From NCBI GenBank assembly GCA_947258835.1, contig CAMYJY010000120.1, forward strand, positions 1 through 16,194: 16,194 bases of DNA, written 5' to 3'. Shown here in pieces: positions 1-9,700 of the stretch; positions within the stretch are counted from its first letter, which is position 1, and each line of letters starts with the position of its first letter. The position numbers were made by a program, and so were the translations under genes. The notes beneath the pieces are model-generated. The model searched no databases and had not been told where the DNA came from. It saw only the letters and a program-made list of their open reading frames with translations. The stretch comes from an uncultured Pirellulales bacterium (GTDB taxonomy: Bacteria; Planctomycetota; Planctomycetia; Pirellulales; Lacipirellulaceae).

Positions 1-2
1 TT

Positions 3-218
3 GACGCCCACGCCCTATCGCCGGAGGAGGTCGAAGCGTCATTTGACCGCGTATTCAGCCTTGAAGAACGCAGCGATGGCTCGTTCCAAATGTACGCAGA
101 AATACCTTCCGGCCGCCGAATTTGGGTTATCTGGCGGTACGACCGCGAGGGCAGCGAAATCCCGGATATTTTTGGCGAGCTGGGCGAGATACCTATTTTT
201 GTAATCACCGCTTACTAG
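3..218 (+). CDS. 3' end of a small BrnT-like protein (5' truncated by window edge)
   Basis: Frame 3 is open from the first bases to the TAG at 216-218 and gives 71 residues with no start in the window, so the 5' end is missing. The peptide begins DAHALSPEEVEASFDRVF and ends PDIFGELGEIPIFVITAY. A helix-forming SPEEVEASF segment, then a strand-rich part with GRRIWVIWRYD and a hydrophobic last strand, recalls small BrnT-like ribonuclease toxins. This is a resemblance in pattern, not a firm family match. An antitoxin-like ORF starts 11 nt downstream on the same strand, which fits a toxin-antitoxin operon. The coding-like composition of this frame is better than that of the overlapping frame 1 ORF, which is rejected. 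It could also be an unrelated hypothetical protein. Confidence 0.6.
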   Translation, partial: DAHALSPEEVEASFDRVFSLEERSDGSFQMYAEIPSGRRIWVIWRYDREGSEIPDIFGELGEIPIFVITAY

Positions 219-229
219 GGGAATGCCCG

Positions 230-490
230 ATGACTACTGCCGGATTTGACTCGCGCAGCCCAGAACGTCAGGCACGCGATGAGCAAATTGCCGCTGAACC
301 GCCTTTGGCACCACCCGAGTTGCCCCCGGACGCTCAACCAGCGTCGGTCGAAGCACAGCTACGCCACACGGCACGTCAGCCCCTTGCTGTCGAGGGCATC
401 GTCGAGAACGGCGTGATTCGTCCGCTCGATCCCGCTGTAAAATTACCGGAGCACTCACGAGTAATTATTGTGGCCTCCGAAGCGAAGTGA
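230..490 (+). CDS. DUF104/AF2212-like antitoxin
   Basis: The 86-residue product starts at ATG 230, with a GGGGA ribosome-binding site just upstream. The frame is open further back, to 122, but that would overlap the preceding gene. The first half is rich in Pro, Ala and Gln and probably disordered. The C-terminal third (about residues 53-83) reads VEGIVENGVIRPLDPAVKLPEHSRVIIV, the typical pattern of DUF104/AF2212-type antitoxins: a short strand, ENGVIRPL, a turn with LPE, then a final Val/Ile-rich strand. These are small partners of PIN-domain or similar toxins. The ORF upstream is the likely partner. The N-terminal extension of about 50 residues is longer than usual for the family. The gene converges on the halogenase pseudogene, and the 70 nt between their ends show no clear terminator. 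Confidence 0.72.
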   Translation: MTTAGFDSRSPERQARDEQIAAEPPLAPPELPPDAQPASVEAQLRHTARQPLAVEGIVENGVIRPLDPAVKLPEHSRVIIVASEAK

Positions 491-560
491 CCAGGGGCAA
501 TCCGCACCGATTCTGCCGAACAAAACGTTGGACCAGGCCTTGACGAAGAAATACCCAGTC

Positions 561-2107
561 TCAGACCGTTTCGGCCAGTGACACGGGCTCGAGTTCTTGC
601 CAAGAATCAAACACGTGCGCAAAGGCGTCTTGCCGGACCAGCATGCTTTGCGAACGCCCCCAGGGCACGCTCAGGGACAGGCCCGAGTGCGCGACAATCT
701 CGCAACCAAGATTTTCCAGTTGTGCTAGATTGGCGGCAAACCGCTGGAAAAACGCACGACCCTGCAGGTCTTCCTGCAGACGCTGGTTCATTTCGCGAAT
801 GATCGGCATCTCAGAGATGTTGATCGCGCCCGTGGCCGGTACGTCTTTGGTTTGTTCGTGCCACTGGCGAAAGAAATCCTGCATGAAATGATTGACTTTG
901 CCCAGCCGCGAGAGGCGGCTGAGATTGCGCACATACATGCTTTGCTCGCAGAGCCGATCTTGCATGAAAATGAAACCGGTGATGGACCAGTACATCAAAT
1001 AATCCCAGAGAATTTTTACCGGCATCACGGTGGGATTGCCAAACATGCGATACTGGTCCTGATAGGCCTGCAGCGTGCCGTAAAAGAACCGCTTGTAAAT
1101 GCGGTCGTAAGAAAAGGCCCGCAGGCGAAAGCCGTGGCCGGTAAGATCGCGGCGAATCAATTCGGTGAGGAAAGTATTGGCAAAAGCGATGAAGTCACTG
1201 CCCGGCGAATAAAACGGATCATGAAAAAATCCGGCCTCCCCGGTAATGCCCCAGCGGTCCCCCGAAAATACCCGTTCGCATTCCACCGAATAGCGCTTGA
1301 TCGCGCGAAAATCCTGTAGCTGGTCGCTGTTTTCTCGCACCGCCTGGGCACACTGCGGCTCGTGTTTTTCTAGCCACGCCAACGCTTTTTCGAAAGAGTT
1401 GAAATCGCTCAGCGAATGAAACTCCTCCGCTGCCACGATGCCCATGCTCGTCGAGCCGGAAGCCAGCGGTATCAGCCATACCCAGTACCCTTGTCCCATC
1501 AGGTGATTGGTGCTGTACCAGCGGGCGGTCTTGCCCGCGTGGCCTTCCTGCCAGGCCGGGTCGTCGCACCACTGGTCAATCTTGATCCACTTGCTGAAGC
1601 GGAACCAGGCGGCGCTGGCCTGATGGGGCGAAGACTTTTGCAGGCCCAGCTGGCGTTTTATAAATGCGCGGCGGCCACTGGCATCCACCAGCCAGCGGGA
1701 AGTTACCGAGGTCACCGAGCCACCCGCCCAGGATCGGGAAGATGATGCCGCCGGCGCCGTAGGAGAGGAACACCCACGGGTAGTTCTTAACGTTTGCCGC
1801 CCAGTTCCCGCCGCGTTTCGATCCGCGAATTATCGCCGGCCGGAAAGAAAAACCGCAGGCCCAGCTTGGGCAGCTGCTGCTCGAGGATGTGCTGTTTCAG
1901 TCCCAGCACATTGGCAAAGTAATGCGCGGCCACTTCCACGGTGGACTCGCCTACCTTGAAGGCCGCTTCGGGCACGGGATGATGGCGTTTTTCCAGCACG
2001 GTAATCGTGGCCTGGGGCAACTGCTGACGGCACTGCAACGCACAGGATAATCCGGCCAATCCGCCACCCAAAATAACGATGTCTTGCTGTTCTTTTATTT
2101 GCTGCAT
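561..2107 (-). pseudogene. Second FAD-dependent halogenase-like gene, interrupted
   Basis: Two separate frames carry the two ends of a paralogue of the neighbouring halogenase. The N-terminal part (2107-1787, 106 aa) has the FAD-binding GGGLAG, the KVGEST motif and LPKLGLRFFF. It runs into a stop shortly after ELGG. The C-terminal part is in frame from about 1698 to the TGA at 561. It starts at RWLVDASGR and contains WVWLIP (the WxWxIP halogenase motif) and GEAGFFHDPFYSPGSDF. Roughly 69 residues present in the intact paralogue, between EVGG and RWLVDASGR, are missing. About 100 bp of unrelated MFS-like sequence take their place. The start is ATG 2107, 8 nt after the upstream halogenase stop, so it belongs to the same operon. 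As read here it cannot make a complete enzyme. A chimeric assembly is a real alternative to true gene decay. Confidence 0.8.
1692..1795 (-). other. Foreign segment inside halogenase 2, MFS transporter-like
   Basis: On the minus strand this stretch reads in one frame as VKNYPWVFLSYGAGGIIFPI, then LGGWLGDLGNFPLA. That is the pattern of a late transmembrane helix and the following G-x-L-G-D loop of a major facilitator superfamily transporter. It has no relation to flavin halogenases. At the right junction the halogenase frame stops matching its paralogue after ELGG. At the left junction both frames share the bases around CCCGCTGGC, where the MFS frame (NFPLA) and the halogenase frame (SRWLV) overlap. 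The exact borders are uncertain by about 10 nt. Confidence 0.6.
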
Positions 2108-2115
2108 GAGAGAGA

Positions 2116-3744
2116 CTAAATATTAAGGGCTTCGAAAACATGATCCAAACGATGGGCAGGTGCTCCCTGCGTCGACACTTCCGCTGTGAGTTGAGGCTGA
2201 CGCTGTTGCACACGTTGGGTGATTTCCAGCATCAAGTCCCGCAGCAGATCCACATTGTCCCTAAAGCGGGCCTGCAGCGCCGCGTCCTCCAGCGGTTCCT
2301 GCAACTCCGCATTCAACCGCGTCATGATCTCGACTTCGTTCTGATCGACGAACGCCGAGCTGGCATGGACATGCGGATCGACGGCGTACCAGGCGCGGAA
2401 GAATTGTTGCATTTTTTGATTCATCTCGCGGATCTCCTCGATGCCGCCTGCCAGCGACTGGATAAAACCCACGTCGGTCAATTTTTCCTGGAAGTACAGC
2501 AGCGCCGGAAAGCCCCAGTAGACCGCATAGTCCCACACAAATTTCAAGGCCATGATCCGTGGATTGCCAAACAGCGGGTACTGGTCACGATACGTCAGCA
2601 GGTTGTTTTGGAACAGCGTCAAAAACACACTTTGCAAAGTGGGTGCCAGCTGCGTGATCGAGCGACCGGCCAAATCTTCCTCGATCAATTTGCCCACCAT
2701 GGTATTGCCAATGGCAATGAAGTCGCTGCCGGGTGAATAAAACGGATCCAAAAACGCGGCCGCTTCGCCCACGAGCCCCCACCGGTCGACAGAAAATACC
2801 TGCCGCGAACCGCGTGACATTTTCTTGATCGCCAAAAAGTCCTGCAGCTTGTCCTGCTGGTGAGCAATACTCTCCGCGCACTGGGGTTCATGCTCCTCCA
2901 GCCAGGCCATGACTTTGTCCATGCGATTCAACTTCTGCAGCGGATGAATCCGCGGGTCTGCCACGATGCCGACGCTCGTGGAACCGGTGGCCAGTGGAAT
3001 CAGCCACACCCAATACCCTTCCCCCATCAGATGATTTGTGCTCAGCCAGCGGCGGGGTACTTTGCCCGTCAAGGACTGCCAGTGGGGATCTTCGCACCAG
3101 GTGTCCACTTGAATGGAGGCATCCAGGCGAAACCAGACGGCATTGATGTCGTGGTTCAGATCTTCTTCCAGTTGGAGCTTCCGCTTCAGAAAACTGGCCC
3201 GACCGCTGGCGTCGACCAGCCACCGCGCGCGGAGCGCGTGCTCTTGGCCATCTTGAGCGTAGACAACGTGATGCTGGGTATCCCGCTGGCCATTTTCCGA
3301 GGAGTCCAGCTGAATTTGCCGCACCCGCGCGCCATCAATCACCCGCGCACCCAGTTCCTTACCGGTCTCGGTAAGGTGGTTTTCCAAGCGGCCGCGGTCC
3401 ACCTGATAGCTCGGCGCGGCAAAAAATTCGCTCCCGCCCACTTCCGTGCCTTCGGCCAAGGATTGCCAGGCGTCCTTGAAGAAAAATCGCAGACCGAATT
3501 TGGGCAATTGCTGATCGGTGAGGTGTTTTTTTAGCTGCAGTTGCTCGCCAAAATAGTGCGCGCCGATTTCCACGGTCGACTCACCGACTTTATGGGCCGT
3601 TTCCGCCACCGGAAAACGCCGCTTTTCCAGCACCGCGATTTGCAGCGACGGGTGTTTCAGCAACAGCTGCCTGGCCAGCGTCAGTCCGGCCAGGCCTCCC
3701 CCCAGAATCGCGACATCGTAATGTGTTTCAGCAGAACCAATCAT
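2116..3744 (-). CDS. FAD-dependent halogenase (tryptophan-halogenase-like family)
   Basis: The 542-residue protein probably halogenates an aromatic or activated carbon of the nascent product, using FADH2, O2 and halide. Near the N-terminus it has GGGLAG (15-20, FAD binding) and KVGEST (52-57). LPKFGLRFFF carries Lys82 as a candidate for the catalytic lysine that carries the halogen. WVWLIP (245-250) matches the WxWxIP motif that separates flavin halogenases from flavin monooxygenases. GEAAAFLDPFYSPGSDF (326-342) is the second FAD-contacting motif. A helical C-terminal part of about 200 residues follows, as in halogenases acting on bulky or carrier-bound substrates. The start is ATG 3744, which overlaps the PKS stop as ATGA, so translation is probably coupled. 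A longer open frame back to 4059 lies inside the PKS gene and is not used. No flavin reductase lies nearby. A non-halogenating monooxygenase role cannot be excluded. Confidence 0.82.
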   Translation of the reverse strand: MIGSAETHYDVAILGGGLAGLTLARQLLLKHPSLQIAVLEKRRFPVAETAHKVGESTVEIGAHYFGEQLQLKKHLTDQQLPKFGLRFFFKDAWQSLAEGTEVGGSEFFAAPSYQVDRGRLENHLTETGKELGARVIDGARVRQIQLDSSENGQRDTQHHVVYAQDGQEHALRARWLVDASGRASFLKRKLQLEEDLNHDINAVWFRLDASIQVDTWCEDPHWQSLTGKVPRRWLSTNHLMGEGYWVWLIPLATGSTSVGIVADPRIHPLQKLNRMDKVMAWLEEHEPQCAESIAHQQDKLQDFLAIKKMSRGSRQVFSVDRWGLVGEAAAFLDPFYSPGSDFIAIGNTMVGKLIEEDLAGRSITQLAPTLQSVFLTLFQNNLLTYRDQYPLFGNPRIMALKFVWDYAVYWGFPALLYFQEKLTDVGFIQSLAGGIEEIREMNQKMQQFFRAWYAVDPHVHASSAFVDQNEVEIMTRLNAELQEPLEDAALQARFRDNVDLLRDLMLEITQRVQQRQPQLTAEVSTQGAPAHRLDHVFEALNI

Positions 3745-6700
3745 TCGGCAGGGGCCTCGGGTAATGGTAAGGCGGGATGTTCCATAAATTGCGAGATCTC
3801 GGTAATCCAGTACCGCTGCTTTTGAAAGGGATAGACCGGCAAAGCGATCCGCTGGGGGGCGTGGAAGCGATAAAGTTCGCGAAAGTTGGGCTGGATGCCG
3901 TGCACATACAGACGCCCCAGCAGTTGCAGTGACGAATCTAGCAACGATTTGTCGGCAGGGATATGGAGAACTTGGTCGCTGGCGAAGAATGCGGTTTGCC
4001 GCGAGTCCGGGTCTGCCGTCGTTGCTAGCGGTGACCCCGTGTGCAATACCAGATCGCAATCCAGGCCGGCCAAGGTGCCGAGCGATTCCTGCAATTTGGG
4101 TGCGGCGGCTAAGTGTTCTCGCCAGTAGCTACCGCCCAGCGAGCGGTGCACCGGCACAATCTCGCCGGATAAACTACAGACCAGCGGCAGATTCGGCGGG
4201 TAGTAATTGAATCGATCGGCCAGTTTTTCGAAGGCCTCCGGGTCTGTCGACTGGCCGGTCCGCACACGGGCTTGCTCCCAGGCCAATACCAGGGCGTCGC
4301 CAAAATCCAGCCCGCCCGCCACGCAGGATGCGGTCAATTGTCCCACGCCGACACCGAGCACTGCGTCCACCGGGATCTCCCAGGCCTGCCACAGCTTGGC
4401 CAGCGCTGCTTGCCAGAGGTAGGGCAGCAGCGGGCTCGCTGCGGTGGTTTCTGCGGACAACCACTCCCACAAGCTCCACGCGGTTTGGCCCGTTTCTCGG
4501 AGGTGCTCGGTGAGTCGCTGGTCGAACGCCTGGAATAGTTCCCGCACTGCAGGCTCGGCTTGAAACAAACCGCGCACGGCTTCCGCGGCGCCCTCGGCAT
4601 CGTCATCGTAAAACAGCCAGGCCAGTCGTGGGGGGGATTTGGCAGAGCCCTGCACGACGCGACCGGCGGGCCACTCGTCGCCAGCCGTGGGAGCTTGGCC
4701 ATTGGTGGCTACGTGGGCACCTGCTTGCCACTGGTGGAGGGCATGCTGGGCTTCCTCCGCGGATCGACAATTTAAGGCCAGTCGATGTTCGAAGTGCTGG
4801 CGGCCACTGCCGGCGGTAAAACACATGTCTGCCAAATTGATATCCGGATTGTTCGCCAAAAAACGCTCGTAATCGGACGCCATTTCTTGCAAGGCATTTT
4901 TGTTGCGGGCACTGAGCACCAGCAGATGCGCTGTTCCAGCGTTCGCGGGTTGCGGCGCTGCCGTGTCGACAGCGGACGAGGAGATGTCTTGATCCTGTTC
5001 GGCAGTGGAGCGACCAACGGGAGCGGGCAACTGCTCTCCGAGCGGCAGCTCGCATTGGTTGGCGGCCTTGCCGCCCTCGCGTTGGTTGGCGGCCTTGCCG
5101 CCCTCGCGTTGGTTGTTGGTGGCACTGTCGCCTCCGCCGCCCAGGATGATGTGGGCATTGGTGCCTACCAGTCCCAGGGCCGTGACGCCAGCCAGGCGTT
5201 CCGTGGTTTTCGGCCAGGGTGTCGCTGCGGTAACCATCTGGATGGGCAAGCGCTGCCACGGAATATGGGGGCTGGGATTATCGAAATGAATCTGTCCTGG
5301 AATAACTCCCTGCTGCAGGCAGAGCACCGTTTTGATCAGCCCGGAAATTCCGCCGGCCGCTTCCAGGTGACTGATATTGGCTTTTACCGAACCGACCAGG
5401 AGTGGTTGCTGGCGGCCCTTGCCATAAGCTGCCGCCGCGGCGCCCAACTCCAGCGGATCTCCGTATTCGGTTCCGGTCCCATGGGCTTCCAGATACTGGA
5501 CCTGCGAGGGGGCCAGCCCCGCGTTTTGCAGCGCCTGCTGGATGACTCGCGTTTGGGCCCGACTGCTGGGGGCCGTCAGGCCGCCGCTGGTGCCATTGTG
5601 CACTACCGCACCCCCGCGGACCACGGCCAGCACGCGATCCCCATCCCGCTGGGCATCGTCCAGGCGTTTGAGAACCACCACACCACAACCCTCGCCGCGC
5701 CCAAAACCCTGGGCCTCGGCGGAGAAGGAGCGACAGCGACCATCGGCTGCCAACAGGCCGGCTTGAGACATGAGCAGGGAATTGACCGGTGCCAGAATCG
5801 CATTCACGCCGCCCGCCAAAGCCAGATTGCAATTGCCCTCCTGCAAGCTGCGGACCGCCTGGAACACGGCCACCAGGGAACTGCTACTGGCCGTGTCGAG
5901 GGCCACACAAGGGCCCTCAAAACCAAACAAATAACTGATGCGCCCCACGCCGGCGCTATGTGACAGCCCCGCTCCTTGAAACCCTTGAATCACATCCTGA
6001 TCATCCAGCGTGGGCAGGAAGGCATAGTCCTGGCCCATGATGCCCATAAAGACTCCCACGTTGGGATCTCGCAGGGGTTGCACGGGAATCCCCGCATGCT
6101 CCAAGGCGTGATAACTGTTTTCCAGGAGCAGCCGATGTTGGGGATCGATCCAACAGGCCTCTTGGGCGGAGATGTTAAAAAAGGCCGCGTCAAAATCGCC
6201 GATGTCTTCCAGGAAGCCGCCTTCCCGCGTGACCATCTTACCTGGCTCGGGCTGCGCGCTATAAAACCGCTCGATGTCCCAGCGATCGGAAGGAATTTCT
6301 CGTACCGAGTCCACGCCATCGATGAGGTTGTGCCAAAATTCATCGATATTCTTGGCACCCGGGAAGCGGCAACCCATGCCGATGATGGCCACGTCCTGCC
6401 GCATCGGGGTGACAGATGCCGTGGATGCATTGGCAGCAACCGCCGGACTGGGTTCGGCCTGGCCGGGCGCGTCCGCCAGCACCAGTTGCAACACGTGATC
6501 GGAGATGGCATCAATCGTGGGGTGATCAAAAAGCATGGCCGGTCCCACATCAAACTGATCGCCCAGCATTTCTTGCAGTGCCGTGCCGAATTCGACGGCC
6601 ATCAAGGAATCGAGTCCCATTTCGATTAAGGGCCGCGACGTTTCCGGCAATTCGGGCGTGGATAAAATGCCTTGCAGCGTTTGCCGGAAGGTATCTACTA

Positions 6701-9700
6701 AGAGCGCGCGTTGTTCGCTGGCCGGTAGCTTTCGCAACTTGTTCACGAGGGCGGAATCGGCGGCGCGGGATTTTTGTTTGGATCCCGCCAACAGGGCCAG
6801 CAGCGGCGGCGTCTCGCTACCCACTCCCATCCGCAAACGTCGCCAATCGGCGTCCATCACGGTGGCCTGCACCACATCCTCGGCCAGCAGTTGTTCCATC
6901 ACCTGATGGGCTGCGGCAACTTCCAGCGGCCTGATGCCCTGCAGCGCCAGCCGCTTGACCAGTTTTTCGTCAGCCGCCATGCCTACCGACCAAGGTCCCC
7001 AGTTGATGCTGAGGGCGGGCAAACCCTGCTGTCGGCGTTGCCAGGCCAGGCCGTCCAAAAAGGCATTTCCCGTGGCGTAGTTGCTTTGGCCCGGAGAACC
7101 CAGGATCGAGGAGGCGGAGGAGTACAGCACAAACAGATCCAGTTCCAACTCCGACGTGAATTCGTGCAGCAACTGGGCGGCGGATATTTTGGGGGCCAAG
7201 ACCGGGGCAAAGCGGGGCCAGTTTTGCGAGTCCAGCAGGCCGTCATCCAGCACACCCGCCGCGTGCACCACGCCGGCCAGCGGCCGCCAGTCGTTGCCAA
7301 AACGGGCAAAGAGTTGTTGTACGTCTTCGCGTACCGTGACGTCCGCTGCGTGCACGATCACTTCGCAATCGGTAGTAAATGTATCCAGCCAGGCCTGCGT
7401 GGCGGCATCTGGGGTGCGCCGCGAGACGAGCACCAGTTGCCGCGCCCCCCGCTCGGCCAGCCAGCTGGCGACTTCGCGTCCCAGTTGGCCCAGGCCGCCG
7501 GTCACCAAATAGCAGCCGTTGGCCTCGAAAGTTGTGGGCTGGTTGTTTTTCAGGGTAGCGCGGCGGAGACGTGCGGTGAACAACTGACCGTCGCGAATCA
7601 ACAGCTGGCTATCGCGTGTTTCCGTCAGCAAAATATCGACCACTGCCGCAGCGGTCTCTGCACAGCCAGCGGTGAGATTCTCTGCAGCCTGAATGGATTC
7701 CAGCGACCAACGGGAGCGGTCAGATGTCTTCCGAGCGGTAGCTCGCATTGGTTGGCGGCCCTGCCGCCCTGCGCCGCTGCAGACATCAATCAGCCGGCAG
7801 CGGAACTCCGGTTGTTCGGCCCCGATCACGCGGCCCAGTCCCCAGTACTGCGTTTGCCGTGGATTGACGGGGGTGGTGTCGTGGTCCAGGTCACTGGCCA
7901 GCGCATCCACGGTGACCAATTGCAGGCCGCAGGCGATGCTCCGCTGACCGCGTGCGTGCAGGGCCTGGACGAAATGCAACAGACCGCTGCAATGCGTGCG
8001 GGTGTCGGATTGGTTGTCGCTGCCGTGGTGATCCAGCCACCAGAGAATCCCCTGGTACTCGGCCCCTGGGGTCTGCAACAGCTGCTGCCAGTTCTCCGCG
8101 GACTCACCGCACATCACATACCGACCTGTTTGTGCAGGATCTGCCGCGAATGGGGCCTCGTGCTGCAGCAGGACCTCGACGACTTCATTTCCCCTCGTCG
8201 CCAGGGCATCGCGTACTTCCGTGGAGAGGGCAGTATCGGCCTGGCGAACCAGCAGCCACCGCGTATTTTGCACCGGTGAGCCGGTCAGCCGAAAAGGTTG
8301 CCAGGTCATCTCACAGGCCAGACGGTTGTGGCCACTGCCGCCACTCATTTGGCGGAGTGTGGCCACCGGGACCTGCTGCACCTGCAAATCATTCAGTTGC
8401 AAAACGATTTGACCATGTTGGTCACAAAGCACCAGGTCCGCGGTGCGGAGCGGGCCGTCGGTTTGTTTCCAGCGGGCGTGGCACCAGACTTCGTCCGCTA
8501 CGGACTGAAAACTCCGCACCTGGCCGATGCCGACCGGCAAAAAGAGATGTTCATCATCTTGCTGCAGCAGTCCCACAGCGAGCGAATGCAAAGCACCATC
8601 CAGTAAGGTGGGGGGGACTTGATAACCGCGGACGTCATGGTCTGTTTGCAGGTGACTAAAAACTTCAGTATCGGAGGTCCGCAGTTCGCGGACGGTTTGA
8701 AAGTGGGGGCCGTAGTTCAGCCCCAGTTCCCGCAGGCGGGCATAAAATTCTTGCGTATCCACGTGCTCCGAGCAGGCGGAGGCAATCTGTTCGCGATCGA
8801 TGCTGGCCGGTCGGTCGTCGCTGGCGGCTATCAGTCGCGCCGAAAAATTGCGGGTCCATTGCTCGCTGTGGGCCGGGGCCGACCAGGTCTCGATCGTCCG
8901 CTGGTCTTCGGCACCGCCTTTGATCACCGTTTGCAGCGCGGTGCGAGAGGTTAAGCGTAGCGGCTGGTGGAAGGCGATTTCCGCGGCAGTCTCTCCCTCC
9001 CCGGCGGCGGCCAGTGCCAGTTCCACGTAGGCCGCACCCGGGAGCACAATGCCGTCCATCACTTCGTGGTCGGGCAGCCAAGTGGGACTGTCCACATCCA
9101 CAAAGCTCTCAAAACGGGTTTCGCTTTCCAGCCCGGCCAGCGGCAGCTTGCTGCCCAGCAAGGGATGGGCGGTGTGGTATTCCGCGTGAAAGGCGCGCGG
9201 TTTGTCCGGGCCCCAAAACCGCCGCCGCTGGAAGGGGTAGGTGGGCAGTGGCACGATTCGTCGCTGCTTCCCGGCAGCCAGGCCGCGGAAATCCGGATCG
9301 ACCCCTTGTTCGTAGAGGCTGCCCACCGCCTCCAGCAGGGACTCGCGATCGTCCACGTCGCGGCGGAGGCAACTTATGAGTGTCGGGCCCTGCCACACGG
9401 CTGCGGCCATCCGCGTGAGGGTCTCTTGGGGGCCCAGCTCCAGGATCACGTCGCAGGCATCCGCGGCAACTGCCCGGACGCTGTCGGCATACTGCACCGG
9501 CTGGCGGATGTGGTCGGCCCAGTAGGTGCCATCCAGTTGGGCGTCCGCGGGAAGCACCTGGCCGGTGACATTGCAGACCAGGGGCAGCCGCGCGGTTTCA
9601 TATGGCACTTCATCGGCTAGCTTGCGGAATGGTTCGAGCACCGGATCCATCAGCGCTGAATGGAAGGCATGCGATGTGACCAGGGGTTTGGTGCGAATGC

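Noticed and set aside
1..204. Frame 1 plus-strand ORF of 67 codons
   Set aside because: Frame 3 in the same place gives a better-composed protein, with an end 11 nt before the antitoxin. The frame 1 product is Arg/Ala-rich and looks like a shadow.
122..229. Longer start for the antitoxin ORF
   Set aside because: It would overlap the preceding gene by about 97 nt. ATG 230 has a GGGGA site upstream.
491..560. Terminator between the convergent antitoxin and halogenase 2 genes
   Set aside because: I see no convincing stem with a T-run in these 70 nt.
561..1715. Halogenase 2 C-terminal part as a separate gene starting at 1715
   Set aside because: Its first residues (MTSVTS) come from the foreign insert, and the fragment lacks the FAD-binding half.
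2860..3534. 224-codon plus-strand ORF and similar long plus-strand ORFs (4785-5963, 6774-8279, 10081-11073, 13084-14511)
   Set aside because: All lie opposite clear minus-strand genes with recognised motifs. Their own products show no family pattern and are typical GC-driven shadows.
3745..4059. N-terminal extension of the intact halogenase
   Set aside because: The extension is antisense-like low-quality sequence inside the PKS 3' end. The FAD motif sits at the normal distance from ATG 3744.
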